A stretch of DNA of 64,000 nucleotides from Acidobacteriota bacterium (lineage in GTDB: Bacteria > Acidobacteriota > Terriglobia > Terriglobales > Acidobacteriaceae), in assembly GCA_021790995.1 (NCBI GenBank), contig JAJYFA010000004.1:1-64000 (forward strand), given 5' to 3'. Positions 48,795 to 57,519 of this stretch are shown piece by piece. The notes beneath the pieces are model-generated. The model was not told the origin of the DNA, ran no database searches, and saw only the letters and a program-made list of their open reading frames with translations. The translations under genes and the position numbers were made by a program. Each line of letters opens with the position of its first letter. Position 1 is the first letter of the stretch.

Positions 48795-49739
48795 ATGTTC
48801 GAACGGCACACTGAGTGTGTGTCGAGAAACCTATTCTTCCTCGGTCTGATCTTCGCAGCCACAGGTCTTGTTTCCCCGCCAGTCGCATTGGCCGGTGGCT
48901 TGGTTTACGGATTTTCTTTCGCGCATCCGTATCACTCGGAGGCCAAGCGGCTCTCCAAATTCCTGTTGCAGGCCTCTGTCATCGGCCTGGGCTTCGGCAT
49001 GAATCTCCAAGAGGTTCTTCACGCTGGCCGCTCGGGATTTGCATACACAGCTGCCAGCATCAGCATCGCCCTTTCGCTCGGATGGGCCCTCGGAAGGCTT
49101 CTCAAAGTCAACCGCGGCACATCCTTCCTCATCTCGGCGGGTACAGCCATTTGCGGCGGCAGCGCCATTGCCGCCATCGCGCCGATTACCGAAGCCGGCG
49201 AGGATGAGATCGCCGTTTCGCTGGGCACGGTCTTTGTGCTCAACTCGGTCGCGCTGCTGACCTTTCCTCTCATTGGAAGCTTGTTGCACATGTCGCAAAC
49301 TCAGTTTGGGCTGTGGTCTGCACTCGCTATTCACGATACGAGTTCCGTGGTGGGTGCAACAGCCAAGTTCGGTGCGCTGGCTCTTGCCGTGGGCACAACG
49401 GTCAAGCTGGCGCGCGCGCTGTGGATTGTTCCGGTCTCCATGGGTACGGCCGTCGCCAGAAAAAGCAAAGCGCGGGTTCAGTGGCCCTGGTTCATTCTCC
49501 TGTTTTGCCTGGCGGCCGTTGGCAACACTTACATCCACACCTTTCAGCCGGCTTACCCGGTCCTCAAGCACCTCGGCGTGGTTGGCCTTACGGTCACGCT
49601 TTATCTGATCGGTACGGGGCTTTCCATGAAGACCATTCGCGAGGTTGGCGTACGGCCGCTTCTGCAAGGTGTTCTGTTGTGGATTGTTGTTGCCGTTGGA
49701 TCGCTCGAGCTCATCCGCGGCGGCTGGATTCATCTGTAA
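48795..49739 (+). CDS. UPF0324 (YeiH-family) putative sulfate exporter
   Basis: LQASVIGLGFGMNLQEVLHAG, FLISAGTAICGGSAIAAIAP, WSALAIHDTSSVVGATAKFG. Confidence 0.88.
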   Translation: MFERHTECVSRNLFFLGLIFAATGLVSPPVALAGGLVYGFSFAHPYHSEAKRLSKFLLQASVIGLGFGMNLQEVLHAGRSGFAYTAASISIALSLGWALGRLLKVNRGTSFLISAGTAICGGSAIAAIAPITEAGEDEIAVSLGTVFVLNSVALLTFPLIGSLLHMSQTQFGLWSALAIHDTSSVVGATAKFGALALAVGTTVKLARALWIVPVSMGTAVARKSKARVQWPWFILLFCLAAVGNTYIHTFQPAYPVLKHLGVVGLTVTLYLIGTGLSMKTIREVGVRPLLQGVLLWIVVAVGSLELIRGGWIHL

Positions 49740-49791
49740 GATTCAGCGGTCAATCTCGATCTAAAAATATTGCCGGAGCTCTGCTGCAAGC

Positions 49792-49831
49792 CCGCCGCCT
49801 GCGATCCCGAAATCGGGATCGCAGGCGGCGG
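49792..49831. terminator. very strong bidirectional hairpin between convergent genes
   Basis: CCGCCGCCTGCGATCCCG-aaat-CGGGATCGCAGGCGGCGG, 18-bp perfect stem; no T-tract. Confidence 0.6.
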
Positions 49832-49865
49832 TAAACTTGCCGTGCGCAACTCCGGCAGGTTGCGT

Positions 49866-52800
49866 TTAGAAGATGATCTTGCCCACAAACTGCCAGACGC
49901 GCTGCGCGCCAACTGTCGAAGGCGAGTTGACCGTGCCCGTGCTGCTGCTGGTGGATGTAATCTGCCCGAAGGTTCCCGAGGCGCTCACCGTCGATCCCGG
50001 ATTGGCGAGATTGGTGTGATTCCATGCGTTAAAGACTTCCGCCTGGAACTGGCCATGAATGCGATGGTCGCTCAGGATGTCCTTGAAGAGCGAGAGGTCA
50101 GTGTCCTGGTAGCCGGGTCCGCGCAGAGAGTTACGCGGCACGTTACCGAAGGACTGGACATTGTTGTTGGCTGACGGAAGTGGGTTCTTCGCAAATGCAG
50201 CTTGATTGAACCACTCCGTAATCTCGGACGCGCCCGCCGGCCGTGCAGGGCTCACGCCTGTGTACACCGCGTAGTCGTTGCCGATGCCGGAAAGTGAGTT
50301 GTCCACGCCGCTGTTGAAGGTCAGCGGCAAGCCAGTCTGTGACGTGATGATGGCATTCAACTGCCAGCCGTTGACGATTGCGTTTGCCGGACCGCTAACG
50401 TTGAATCTCGGCAGCGGGTAGTTGGCCGATGCCGTGAAGCGCAACGCCTGGTCGAAGTCAGCTACGCCGCGCTGGCTGTTCAGATTGAATGGGTTGGGCG
50501 GTCCCGCCTGGCCTTCAGTGCCCGACGAGCCGTTGTCAATGGTCTTCATCCACACGACGTTGGAGAGCAGGGTCAGCCCGTGAGCCGACCGGCGCGTGAC
50601 GTTGAACTCCAATGCGTTGGTCATCTCATATTGGTAGGAGTCAGCCAGTTCCACAGCGCCGAGCCCAGGGAAGAGTCTGCGGCTGTTTTCGTTACCCACC
50701 GTGTCTGGCGGATTGTCCTTCGGATTGTAGATGGCCGGGTTGAACTGCCGGGAGGCCATCACGTGCTCGGCGTGGTTGCCCACGTAGCCTGCACTCATGG
50801 CAAAACCATGCGTCAGATCCTGTTCGATCATGAGGTTGTAGGCTTGCGTATACTCCACCTTCGAACCTGGGTTCAGCACGCCGCCAGCAAGGGGTGTCAC
50901 AAACTGATAGGTCTTGAACTGCGAAGGCGTGACGTGTCCGCGCGGGAAGGGATTGCCGCCCGGGTAGCCGGTGTAGACGTTGTCCCACTTCGGCGGGTTG
51001 GGAATGTTGAGATAGAGGTTGATGGGCTGCATGGCGTCCGTTCGCTGATACAACAGTCCCTCAGGGAACCCATAAAAGATGCCGTAGGCGCCACGAACCA
51101 CCGTCTTGCCGTTGCCGAACAGGTTATAGGCGAATCCCACGCGGGGCGCAAAGTCTTTGAAGTTGTTTTTGAAGACAGGCGCCTGCACACCGGAGTCACC
51201 GTCGAACATCAATCCCTTTGGCGCGTTCGGGGCAACCGTCGACTGGAAGCTTGGATTTGCCAGATCGAAACCCACAAGCGTTCCGTTATTGTCGATAGGC
51301 GGCATCCATGGATCCCAGCGCAGGCCAAGGTTTACCGTAAGCCTCGGCGTCATCTTCCAGTCATCCTGGAGATAGAGCGACGGACGAAGTTCGCGCAGGT
51401 ACGCTTTGCGCCCGTTGTCCTGATAGAAGCTGGATTCGTAGCCGACATAGAAATCAGCGAACGCGTTACCACTCTTCGCGAATCCGGCCGGCAGCGCTGT
51501 GCCTGAAGGCGCTTGCGTACGCTGTCCGTTAAAGGTGTTGTCGCCCGGTGTAAAGGAGTAGTCGTCCATGTCGATACGCGAGCGTTCCATGTCTCCACCC
51601 ATGGTCAGCGTGTGCCTTTGTATCAGCTTCACGACCTGGGCGTGGATATCGAATGTCGTGGCATCCTGGGTAAGAGCGCCGCCGGAGAAGAGGTTGACGT
51701 AACCCACGATGTTGTTCCGCACACCAGGAAACGGAACCAGATTTTCGTTCGGACTGCCGTAGGGCACGCCTGTTTGTCCGAGTTGATAGTCTGTCTTCAA
51801 TCCTGGCGCTACGGGAATCTGCGTACGCGCGCCGCGGAAGAAGCCAAAATACACAACGCCCGTCAGTGAGGACGAGAAGACGTGCGCTTCGCTGAGCGTC
51901 AGCGCCTGGTTGCGGAACAGATTGGCCGCATAAAAGCCGAGGGGGGCTGTAAACGGCCGCTGGAAGTTATCCTCATTGTAGAAATAGCGGCCAAAGATAT
52001 GGTCGTTTTGACCGAGGGCATAGTCAAGCCTCGTCAGATACTGCGTATTATCGATATTGTTGTTGGTGTTGGTGCTCAGCGTGTTGTAAATGCCGGCGTT
52101 TGGTCCCGTCGTGATCGGGGTTGAAGCCGCCTCTCCAGCGACAAGATACTGCTTGTTCACGGCCAGGGACAGCGGGTCCATCGGCCCATCTCCAGGCTGA
52201 CCATCGCCGGGAATGATGTCGGTGATGGTTCCGGTGCAGTTGTAACCACCCGTGCCGTTTGGCGCTGCTGTCTGCCCATAACCGCAACCAGTCACCGGGT
52301 TGTAGATCGCGATGCCCTGTGCAGCCAGCGCCGAGAAGTCGCCTGTAAGTTCAGCTGCGGTAGGCATCTGAATGGTGATAGGCGTAGGCGCGGAGCGCTG
52401 CTGGAGATCCTCGGCCGAGAAGAAGAAGAACGCCTTCCTGCTCTTGAAGACCGGGCCGCCAACCGTGCCGCCAAACTGGTTGAGCTTGAAGGGCGGTTCC
52501 GTTGGGTGATGCCAGAAGTAGTTGCGCGCATTCAGCACTGTGTTGCGGAAGTACTCCCATGCCTCGCCGTGCAGTTGATCCGTTCCAGAGCGCGTGGAGA
52601 GCTGCACCAAAGCACCAGCGCCAGCGTGATCGGCGCTGTAGTTTGAAGCCTGGATCGTGAACTCCTGCAACGCATCCGGGTTTGGCATGGTCGGCACGGA
52701 ATCAAAGAAACGGTTCACGTAAACCGTGCCATCGAGCATATATGTGTTTTGTGTTGCTCTCAGGCCGTTCACCGATAGACCGGTATTGTCTTCCTGGCCG

Positions 52801-53324
52801 CTCTCGGTGCCGGTTGTGGTCAGAACCGTGCCGGCGGTCAGTGTGGTGAGTTGCAGCGGGTTGCGGCCGTTGAGCGGCAGGTCGCGCATCTGCTGCTGGG
52901 TCACCGATTGCTCCACGGTCGAAGTGCTGGTCTCGATCTGCTGGCTCTCCGATGTGACGGTCACCTGCTGCGTCTGTGTGCCCACTGCCAGTCCGATGGG
53001 CAGATCCATCACCTGGGCGGTGATCAACGTCATACCGGTGAGATCTTTTGTCGCGAACCCTTTTGCGGAGACCTTCAGCGTGTAGCCTCCGATGGGAAGA
53101 TTCGGGAACACAAAGATGCCGCTGTCGTTGGTCATGGTGGTGCGCTTGATGCCCGTGCTGGTCGCGGTCGCCGTCACTGAGGCATTGGCTATGGCGGCAC
53201 CGCTCGGGTCAGTTACCGTGCCGCGGATGCTGCCAGTGGATTGTGCAAATGCGCTGGACGCAATGCCCAGAGCGAGGAACACTGCGAAGCTGGCGATGAG
53301 TAGTTTGCGAATTAAGTTATTCAT
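49866..53324 (-). CDS. Oar-like TonB-dependent outer-membrane receptor with N-terminal CarboxypepD_reg domain
   Basis: GSIRGTVTDPSGAAIANASVTATATSTG, RDLPLNGRNPLQLTTL, C-terminal QAEVFNAWNHTNLANPG...QRVWQFVGKIIF. Confidence 0.92.
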   Translation of the reverse strand: MNNLIRKLLIASFAVFLALGIASSAFAQSTGSIRGTVTDPSGAAIANASVTATATSTGIKRTTMTNDSGIFVFPNLPIGGYTLKVSAKGFATKDLTGMTLITAQVMDLPIGLAVGTQTQQVTVTSESQQIETSTSTVEQSVTQQQMRDLPLNGRNPLQLTTLTAGTVLTTTGTESGQEDNTGLSVNGLRATQNTYMLDGTVYVNRFFDSVPTMPNPDALQEFTIQASNYSADHAGAGALVQLSTRSGTDQLHGEAWEYFRNTVLNARNYFWHHPTEPPFKLNQFGGTVGGPVFKSRKAFFFFSAEDLQQRSAPTPITIQMPTAAELTGDFSALAAQGIAIYNPVTGCGYGQTAAPNGTGGYNCTGTITDIIPGDGQPGDGPMDPLSLAVNKQYLVAGEAASTPITTGPNAGIYNTLSTNTNNNIDNTQYLTRLDYALGQNDHIFGRYFYNEDNFQRPFTAPLGFYAANLFRNQALTLSEAHVFSSSLTGVVYFGFFRGARTQIPVAPGLKTDYQLGQTGVPYGSPNENLVPFPGVRNNIVGYVNLFSGGALTQDATTFDIHAQVVKLIQRHTLTMGGDMERSRIDMDDYSFTPGDNTFNGQRTQAPSGTALPAGFAKSGNAFADFYVGYESSFYQDNGRKAYLRELRPSLYLQDDWKMTPRLTVNLGLRWDPWMPPIDNNGTLVGFDLANPSFQSTVAPNAPKGLMFDGDSGVQAPVFKNNFKDFAPRVGFAYNLFGNGKTVVRGAYGIFYGFPEGLLYQRTDAMQPINLYLNIPNPPKWDNVYTGYPGGNPFPRGHVTPSQFKTYQFVTPLAGGVLNPGSKVEYTQAYNLMIEQDLTHGFAMSAGYVGNHAEHVMASRQFNPAIYNPKDNPPDTVGNENSRRLFPGLGAVELADSYQYEMTNALEFNVTRRSAHGLTLLSNVVWMKTIDNGSSGTEGQAGPPNPFNLNSQRGVADFDQALRFTASANYPLPRFNVSGPANAIVNGWQLNAIITSQTGLPLTFNSGVDNSLSGIGNDYAVYTGVSPARPAGASEITEWFNQAAFAKNPLPSANNNVQSFGNVPRNSLRGPGYQDTDLSLFKDILSDHRIHGQFQAEVFNAWNHTNLANPGSTVSASGTFGQITSTSSSTGTVNSPSTVGAQRVWQFVGKIIF

Positions 53325-53417
53325 CCTGTCCTTTCATGAGAGATACGCCAGTATCAGCGCACCTCAAATTGATTCGACGGTTGTTCATTCCGCAATCCGG
53401 AGAGCGGTGCGGAGCCT

Positions 53418-54611
53418 CTAAACGAGTTCTGTTTTCTTACAAAGTTCGTGCGACCAATACGACTGGAGCGCCATCATCACGGGCACACTGGCTGCCAGTC
53501 CGGCCGTGACTGGTGCGTTCACCTTGCTGCCGTTCAAAATTGCATCCACAAAGTTTTCGGTGTGCGCGCGCTCCAGGCTCTGCGTCGAGTCAAACCGGGT
53601 TGGCGCGCCGTGGTTGGGAGTGAACGTGTACCCCTCCCGGCTCAGGTCGAGAGTTCCTTCAGTTCCTTCGAAGTAAACCGAAGGATGTGGGTTACGAATG
53701 GAGAGAACCGACGATTCGAAGTTGAGGTTCCAGTTTTTGTAGCGGACGACGGCGCTCACGGTGTCCGGGTTGGTGAGATCGCCAGTGAGCTGGAAGTCGC
53801 CTCCCAGCGCAGCCGCGGTCTCCGGCTTGTCATCGTTCATCATCCACTGCGCCACGTCGGCCCAGTGCGTCAGGATGTCGGCCAGCAGTCCGTTGCCGTA
53901 GTCGTGATAGGATCGCCACGAGCTGTAGCGAGACATCTCGAAGGGCACCTTCGGCGCCGGTCCCAGAAACAGATCCCAGCGCAGTTCGGCCGGCTTCGGT
54001 ACATTCGGAATGACGCGCCGCTGCCAGGGGAAGTTGCTCCACACCGCGCGGGCAAAAATCACCTTGCCCAACTTTCCGCTGTCGAAGATCTCCTCCTTCA
54101 CCCGCTGATAGTGTGCGCCGCTGCGTTGCTGCATGCCGCACTGTAGCACCACGTTGCTGGCTTCCGCGGCCTTGATCAGCTCTTCCCGCTCGCTCCAGCG
54201 ATGCAGCGTTGGTTTCTCCAGATACGTGTTCTTGTGCGCTCCCAGCGTATCTTTGGCGATCTGAACGTGCAGGTGATCCGGAGTGGCAATCATCACCGCA
54301 TCGATGTCCTTGCGGTCCAGCATCTTCTGGTACTCGACAGAAACTTCTGCGCCGGCTACATGGTCCTTGAACCGCCTCTGAAATTCTGCTATCTGCTTGT
54401 CGTAGATGTCGGCCAGGGCCCGGATTTCGACCCTGGGATCCTGCACAAACCCGCCGCCGCAAACAACAGTTGCGCGGCGTCCTGTGCCGATGACGCCCAG
54501 GCCGACGCGGTCATTCGCTCCGGCAATTGCGGCGTACGCTCGTGCGTCCATGGCGCGTGTGGCAACCGCAGCGGCAGCGGCTCCAGTAAAAACAAATTCA
54601 CGTCGGTTCAT
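53418..54611 (-). CDS. Gfo/Idh/MocA-family oxidoreductase with Tat-like signal
   Basis: MNRREFVFTGAAAAAVATRA; GVIGTGRRATVVCGG; EKPTLHRWSEREELI; ADILTHWADVAQWMM. Confidence 0.9.
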   Translation of the reverse strand: MNRREFVFTGAAAAAVATRAMDARAYAAIAGANDRVGLGVIGTGRRATVVCGGGFVQDPRVEIRALADIYDKQIAEFQRRFKDHVAGAEVSVEYQKMLDRKDIDAVMIATPDHLHVQIAKDTLGAHKNTYLEKPTLHRWSEREELIKAAEASNVVLQCGMQQRSGAHYQRVKEEIFDSGKLGKVIFARAVWSNFPWQRRVIPNVPKPAELRWDLFLGPAPKVPFEMSRYSSWRSYHDYGNGLLADILTHWADVAQWMMNDDKPETAAALGGDFQLTGDLTNPDTVSAVVRYKNWNLNFESSVLSIRNPHPSVYFEGTEGTLDLSREGYTFTPNHGAPTRFDSTQSLERAHTENFVDAILNGSKVNAPVTAGLAASVPVMMALQSYWSHELCKKTELV

Positions 54612-55528
54612 TGCAGAAATGCCTCCCTCATGGCTTTGAAAGCTGGAGCAATCACCTTCGCACCGCCCTGCGAATGGTCGGCGCGTTCTTCTTCGTTCTC
54701 CACCCATCCCTTCCAGCCAAGCTGCTCGATGGTGGCGGCAACCTCGTGCAGCGGAAAATCGCCCGTACCGAGTTCGCAATACTGATCGTTCTTGAAGTCG
54801 CGCAGATGGAATCCAATGATGCGCTGAGAATGCGCGCGAATGAACGCGGGAACGTTGGCTCCGCCGTGGAATGCATGACCTGCGTCGAGAACAAAATGAA
54901 TCAGCTTGGGATCGGTCTCGGTGTAGAGAGCGTTAATCTCACCGATCTTCGACCGGAACTCCCACCAGTGATTGTGATAAGCAGCCGTAAGCCCGACAGA
55001 TTTGGCATAGCGTCCGGCGGTATTCAACGCTTCGATCTTGGCTTTCAGTTGACCGGTGTTTTCCGATGGGGCGCCGCTCAGGATCAGGTGCTTCGCTCCT
55101 AGCGCCACACCGCCCCGCGCTACGGGCTCGTACACTGTAGGCGCCGCAATCCGCGTCTTCTGGTCGTAAAGGTTGTCCGGGAAAAAGATATGAATGCCAA
55201 AGAAGGTCAGCCCGGTGCGCTCAATGCTCCGGCGCGCCATCTCGGGCGCGGCGAACTGCGGGCTCAGATTCCGAAAACTCGACTCGAAGCCTTGATAGCC
55301 AATCTGTTTGATCTGATCGAGGGCTGCCTCAAACGTCTCAAAACGCCTTGGGTTGATCGGGAAGGCATTCAACTGCACGCCGAACTTGATTCCAGGCGGA
55401 ACGTGGCCGCCCTCGGCGAATGACCGCGCTGACCCTAGCGAAGAGATCGTCCCTGCAGCCGCGAGAATACCCAATGCCTGAAGTACCTCCCTCCGCGTCG
55501 TTTGCTTCGCTACCTTATGAAATGTCAT
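54608..55528 (-). CDS. exported sugar phosphate isomerase/epimerase (AP-endonuclease-2 family TIM barrel)
   Basis: GYQGFESSFRNLS, AAYHNHWWEFR, HFVLDAGHAFHGG, 4-bp overlap with the Gfo/Idh gene. Confidence 0.85.
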   Translation of the reverse strand: MTFHKVAKQTTRREVLQALGILAAAGTISSLGSARSFAEGGHVPPGIKFGVQLNAFPINPRRFETFEAALDQIKQIGYQGFESSFRNLSPQFAAPEMARRSIERTGLTFFGIHIFFPDNLYDQKTRIAAPTVYEPVARGGVALGAKHLILSGAPSENTGQLKAKIEALNTAGRYAKSVGLTAAYHNHWWEFRSKIGEINALYTETDPKLIHFVLDAGHAFHGGANVPAFIRAHSQRIIGFHLRDFKNDQYCELGTGDFPLHEVAATIEQLGWKGWVENEEERADHSQGGAKVIAPAFKAMREAFLQ

Positions 55529-56082
55529 GATTCACATCCTTCGTTGTTCAATAGAAATGCCCACGACTATGCGCTCACCCAGGTCAGCGCAAATGGTTCA
55601 GATGGAATGGAAATCGGCGAATCCTGTGCAAACGGAAAAACTCGCCAAGCCTTGTTGCTGGGTGAGTTCCCAGAATTCAAAACTTACTTCAGCGATTGAC
55701 CAGAAAGACACGCTTGCATTGCGCTCAAACAGCAACGACATGACAGCACGGCGGGAGTGGGCTCGGCGCTCATTGCTTTGGGTGCGGGGGAAACCTACCC
55801 GATCGCCGACGAACACACACGGTCTGCATTCGGGTAAGGGTACTCTAGAGTCTTCGTTTGACCCCGTCAAGCGCCGCCGGTTTTTCTGCTCACATTGCTT
55901 CATGGCAATCGCGTATGGTCTGGCAAAACTCGCGCAATAGAAATCAGAATCGAAAACCGACCTGTCATCGAGCAGACAGATTGGCGACCTATTTCCAATG
56001 ACAACAAGCTTCGTCGTCCGATCTCGGGCAAGAAAAACTACGGTCTCTAATTCGGGCGAAGTATAGGCAGAGAGAATAACCT

Positions 56083-56113
56083 TTGTCAATCAATTTCAAT
56101 AGATTTTTATAAT
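56083..56113 (+). promoter_or_regulatory. putative promoter upstream of the aldolase operon
   Basis: TTGTCA (56083-56088), 19-bp spacer, TATAAT (56108-56113) in an AT-rich patch. Confidence 0.45.
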
Positions 56114-56435
56114 TACCTTTGCCATCAATGCGATACAAGCGACACCTTAACGCCGGCTGCCTCAAAAAAGCGGCCCCCTTCGATTTTCCCCGCGCCTTCC
56201 TGACTGTGCCCCGCGATTGAGAATCGCAGTGCAATAAGAACTCTGCCCTGAGTCGAAATCATTAATTATCGTTTATCATCGATTGACACCACCGAAGCCC
56301 GTCCGATATAGTTCTTTGCAATTCGCAGAATCACGAGCACATTCTCTGCTACCTTGTGATTTTGCCCTGCGCCGCTCCTCTGCGCGTTCATTGCGCGTCG
56401 ATGGCGTAGGTCGCTGTCGAAAACAGGAGAACTCA

Positions 56436-57431
56436 ATGCCGATGAAGCTGACGCCCGGAAAGATTGCCGGTTTGCAAGCCGTCGCCGATAGCCGCGGAGT
56501 TATCGCAGCCCTGGCTATGGACCAGCGAGGATTGCTCAGAGACATGCTCGCAAGAGAGCTCGGCGTCAGCGAACCGCCGCCGGAGATGATCTCGGAGTTC
56601 AAAACTCTGGTTGCGCAGACTCTGACCAGGGAAGCCTCGTCGATACTCCTCGACATCCAGTACGGCCTTGAAGCCACACAGCACATCAACGGCAAGGGTC
56701 TGCTGCTTGCCTACGAGCACGCCGGATACAGCCCTGACAAGCCGGAACGGCTGCCGTCGCTCTACGAGGGATGGTCGGCCCTGCGCATCAAGGAAGCCGG
56801 CGCCAACGCCGTCAAGATTCTTGTTTACTACAATCCGTTTGAAAAAGAGTGGGTCAACGACCGCAAGAAGGCGTGGATTGAACGCATTGGAGCCGAATGC
56901 AGGGCCGTCGATATTCCATTCTTCCTCGAATTCCTGCCCTATGACGTACACGGCCAGGGCGAGATCGAATATGCGCGCAGGAAGCCCGAGATCATTCTGA
57001 AGTCCATGGAAGAATTCGCCAGGGATCGCTACGGCGCCGATGTATTCAAGATTGAAGTCCCCATGCAGATGGCGCACGTCGAAGGGACGCGCGCTTTCAA
57101 GGGGCACAAGCTGCACACGCGCGCCGAAGCGATGGAACTGATCCGCGCAGAAGCGGCGCTCACCGACAAGCCGATTATTTACCTCTCGGCTGGAGTCAGC
57201 ACCCCGATCTTTCTTGAAACCCTGGAACTCGCTGTCTTGAGCGGCACGCATTTTCACGGCGTGCTCGCAGGACGAGCCACCTGGCAGGATGGCGTTCCCG
57301 TCTTTGTCAAAGGCGGTGCATCCGCGCTAGAACAATGGCTGAACACTAAGGGACTGCAAAACGTCAGAGACATCAATCAAATCCTCAAGTCCGCGCATCC
57401 TTGGCATGAGGCCCGCGGAATGCAAGTGTAA
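56436..57431 (+). CDS. class I aldolase of the LacD/YihT (tagatose-1,6-bisphosphate / sulfofructose-phosphate aldolase) family
   Basis: ALAMDQRGLLRDML, AVKILVYYNP, YGADVFKIEVPMQ (Schiff-base Lys context), IIYLSAGVSTPIF. Confidence 0.85.
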   Translation: MPMKLTPGKIAGLQAVADSRGVIAALAMDQRGLLRDMLARELGVSEPPPEMISEFKTLVAQTLTREASSILLDIQYGLEATQHINGKGLLLAYEHAGYSPDKPERLPSLYEGWSALRIKEAGANAVKILVYYNPFEKEWVNDRKKAWIERIGAECRAVDIPFFLEFLPYDVHGQGEIEYARRKPEIILKSMEEFARDRYGADVFKIEVPMQMAHVEGTRAFKGHKLHTRAEAMELIRAEAALTDKPIIYLSAGVSTPIFLETLELAVLSGTHFHGVLAGRATWQDGVPVFVKGGASALEQWLNTKGLQNVRDINQILKSAHPWHEARGMQV

Positions 57432-57519
57432 GGCCGCTTCGCATCCTACTCTTGCCAGACAGAACTGAAACCTTGATGCCGGCGTCCCCCCACACGGCGG
57501 CCTCGCTCAGGGAGGAAGT

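Noticed and set aside
55598-56089. 163-aa minus-strand ORF (and the overlapping 55527-55940 plus-strand ORF) in the divergent intergenic region
   Set aside because: Atypical composition, no recognizable motif, overlaps putative promoter elements; probably non-coding
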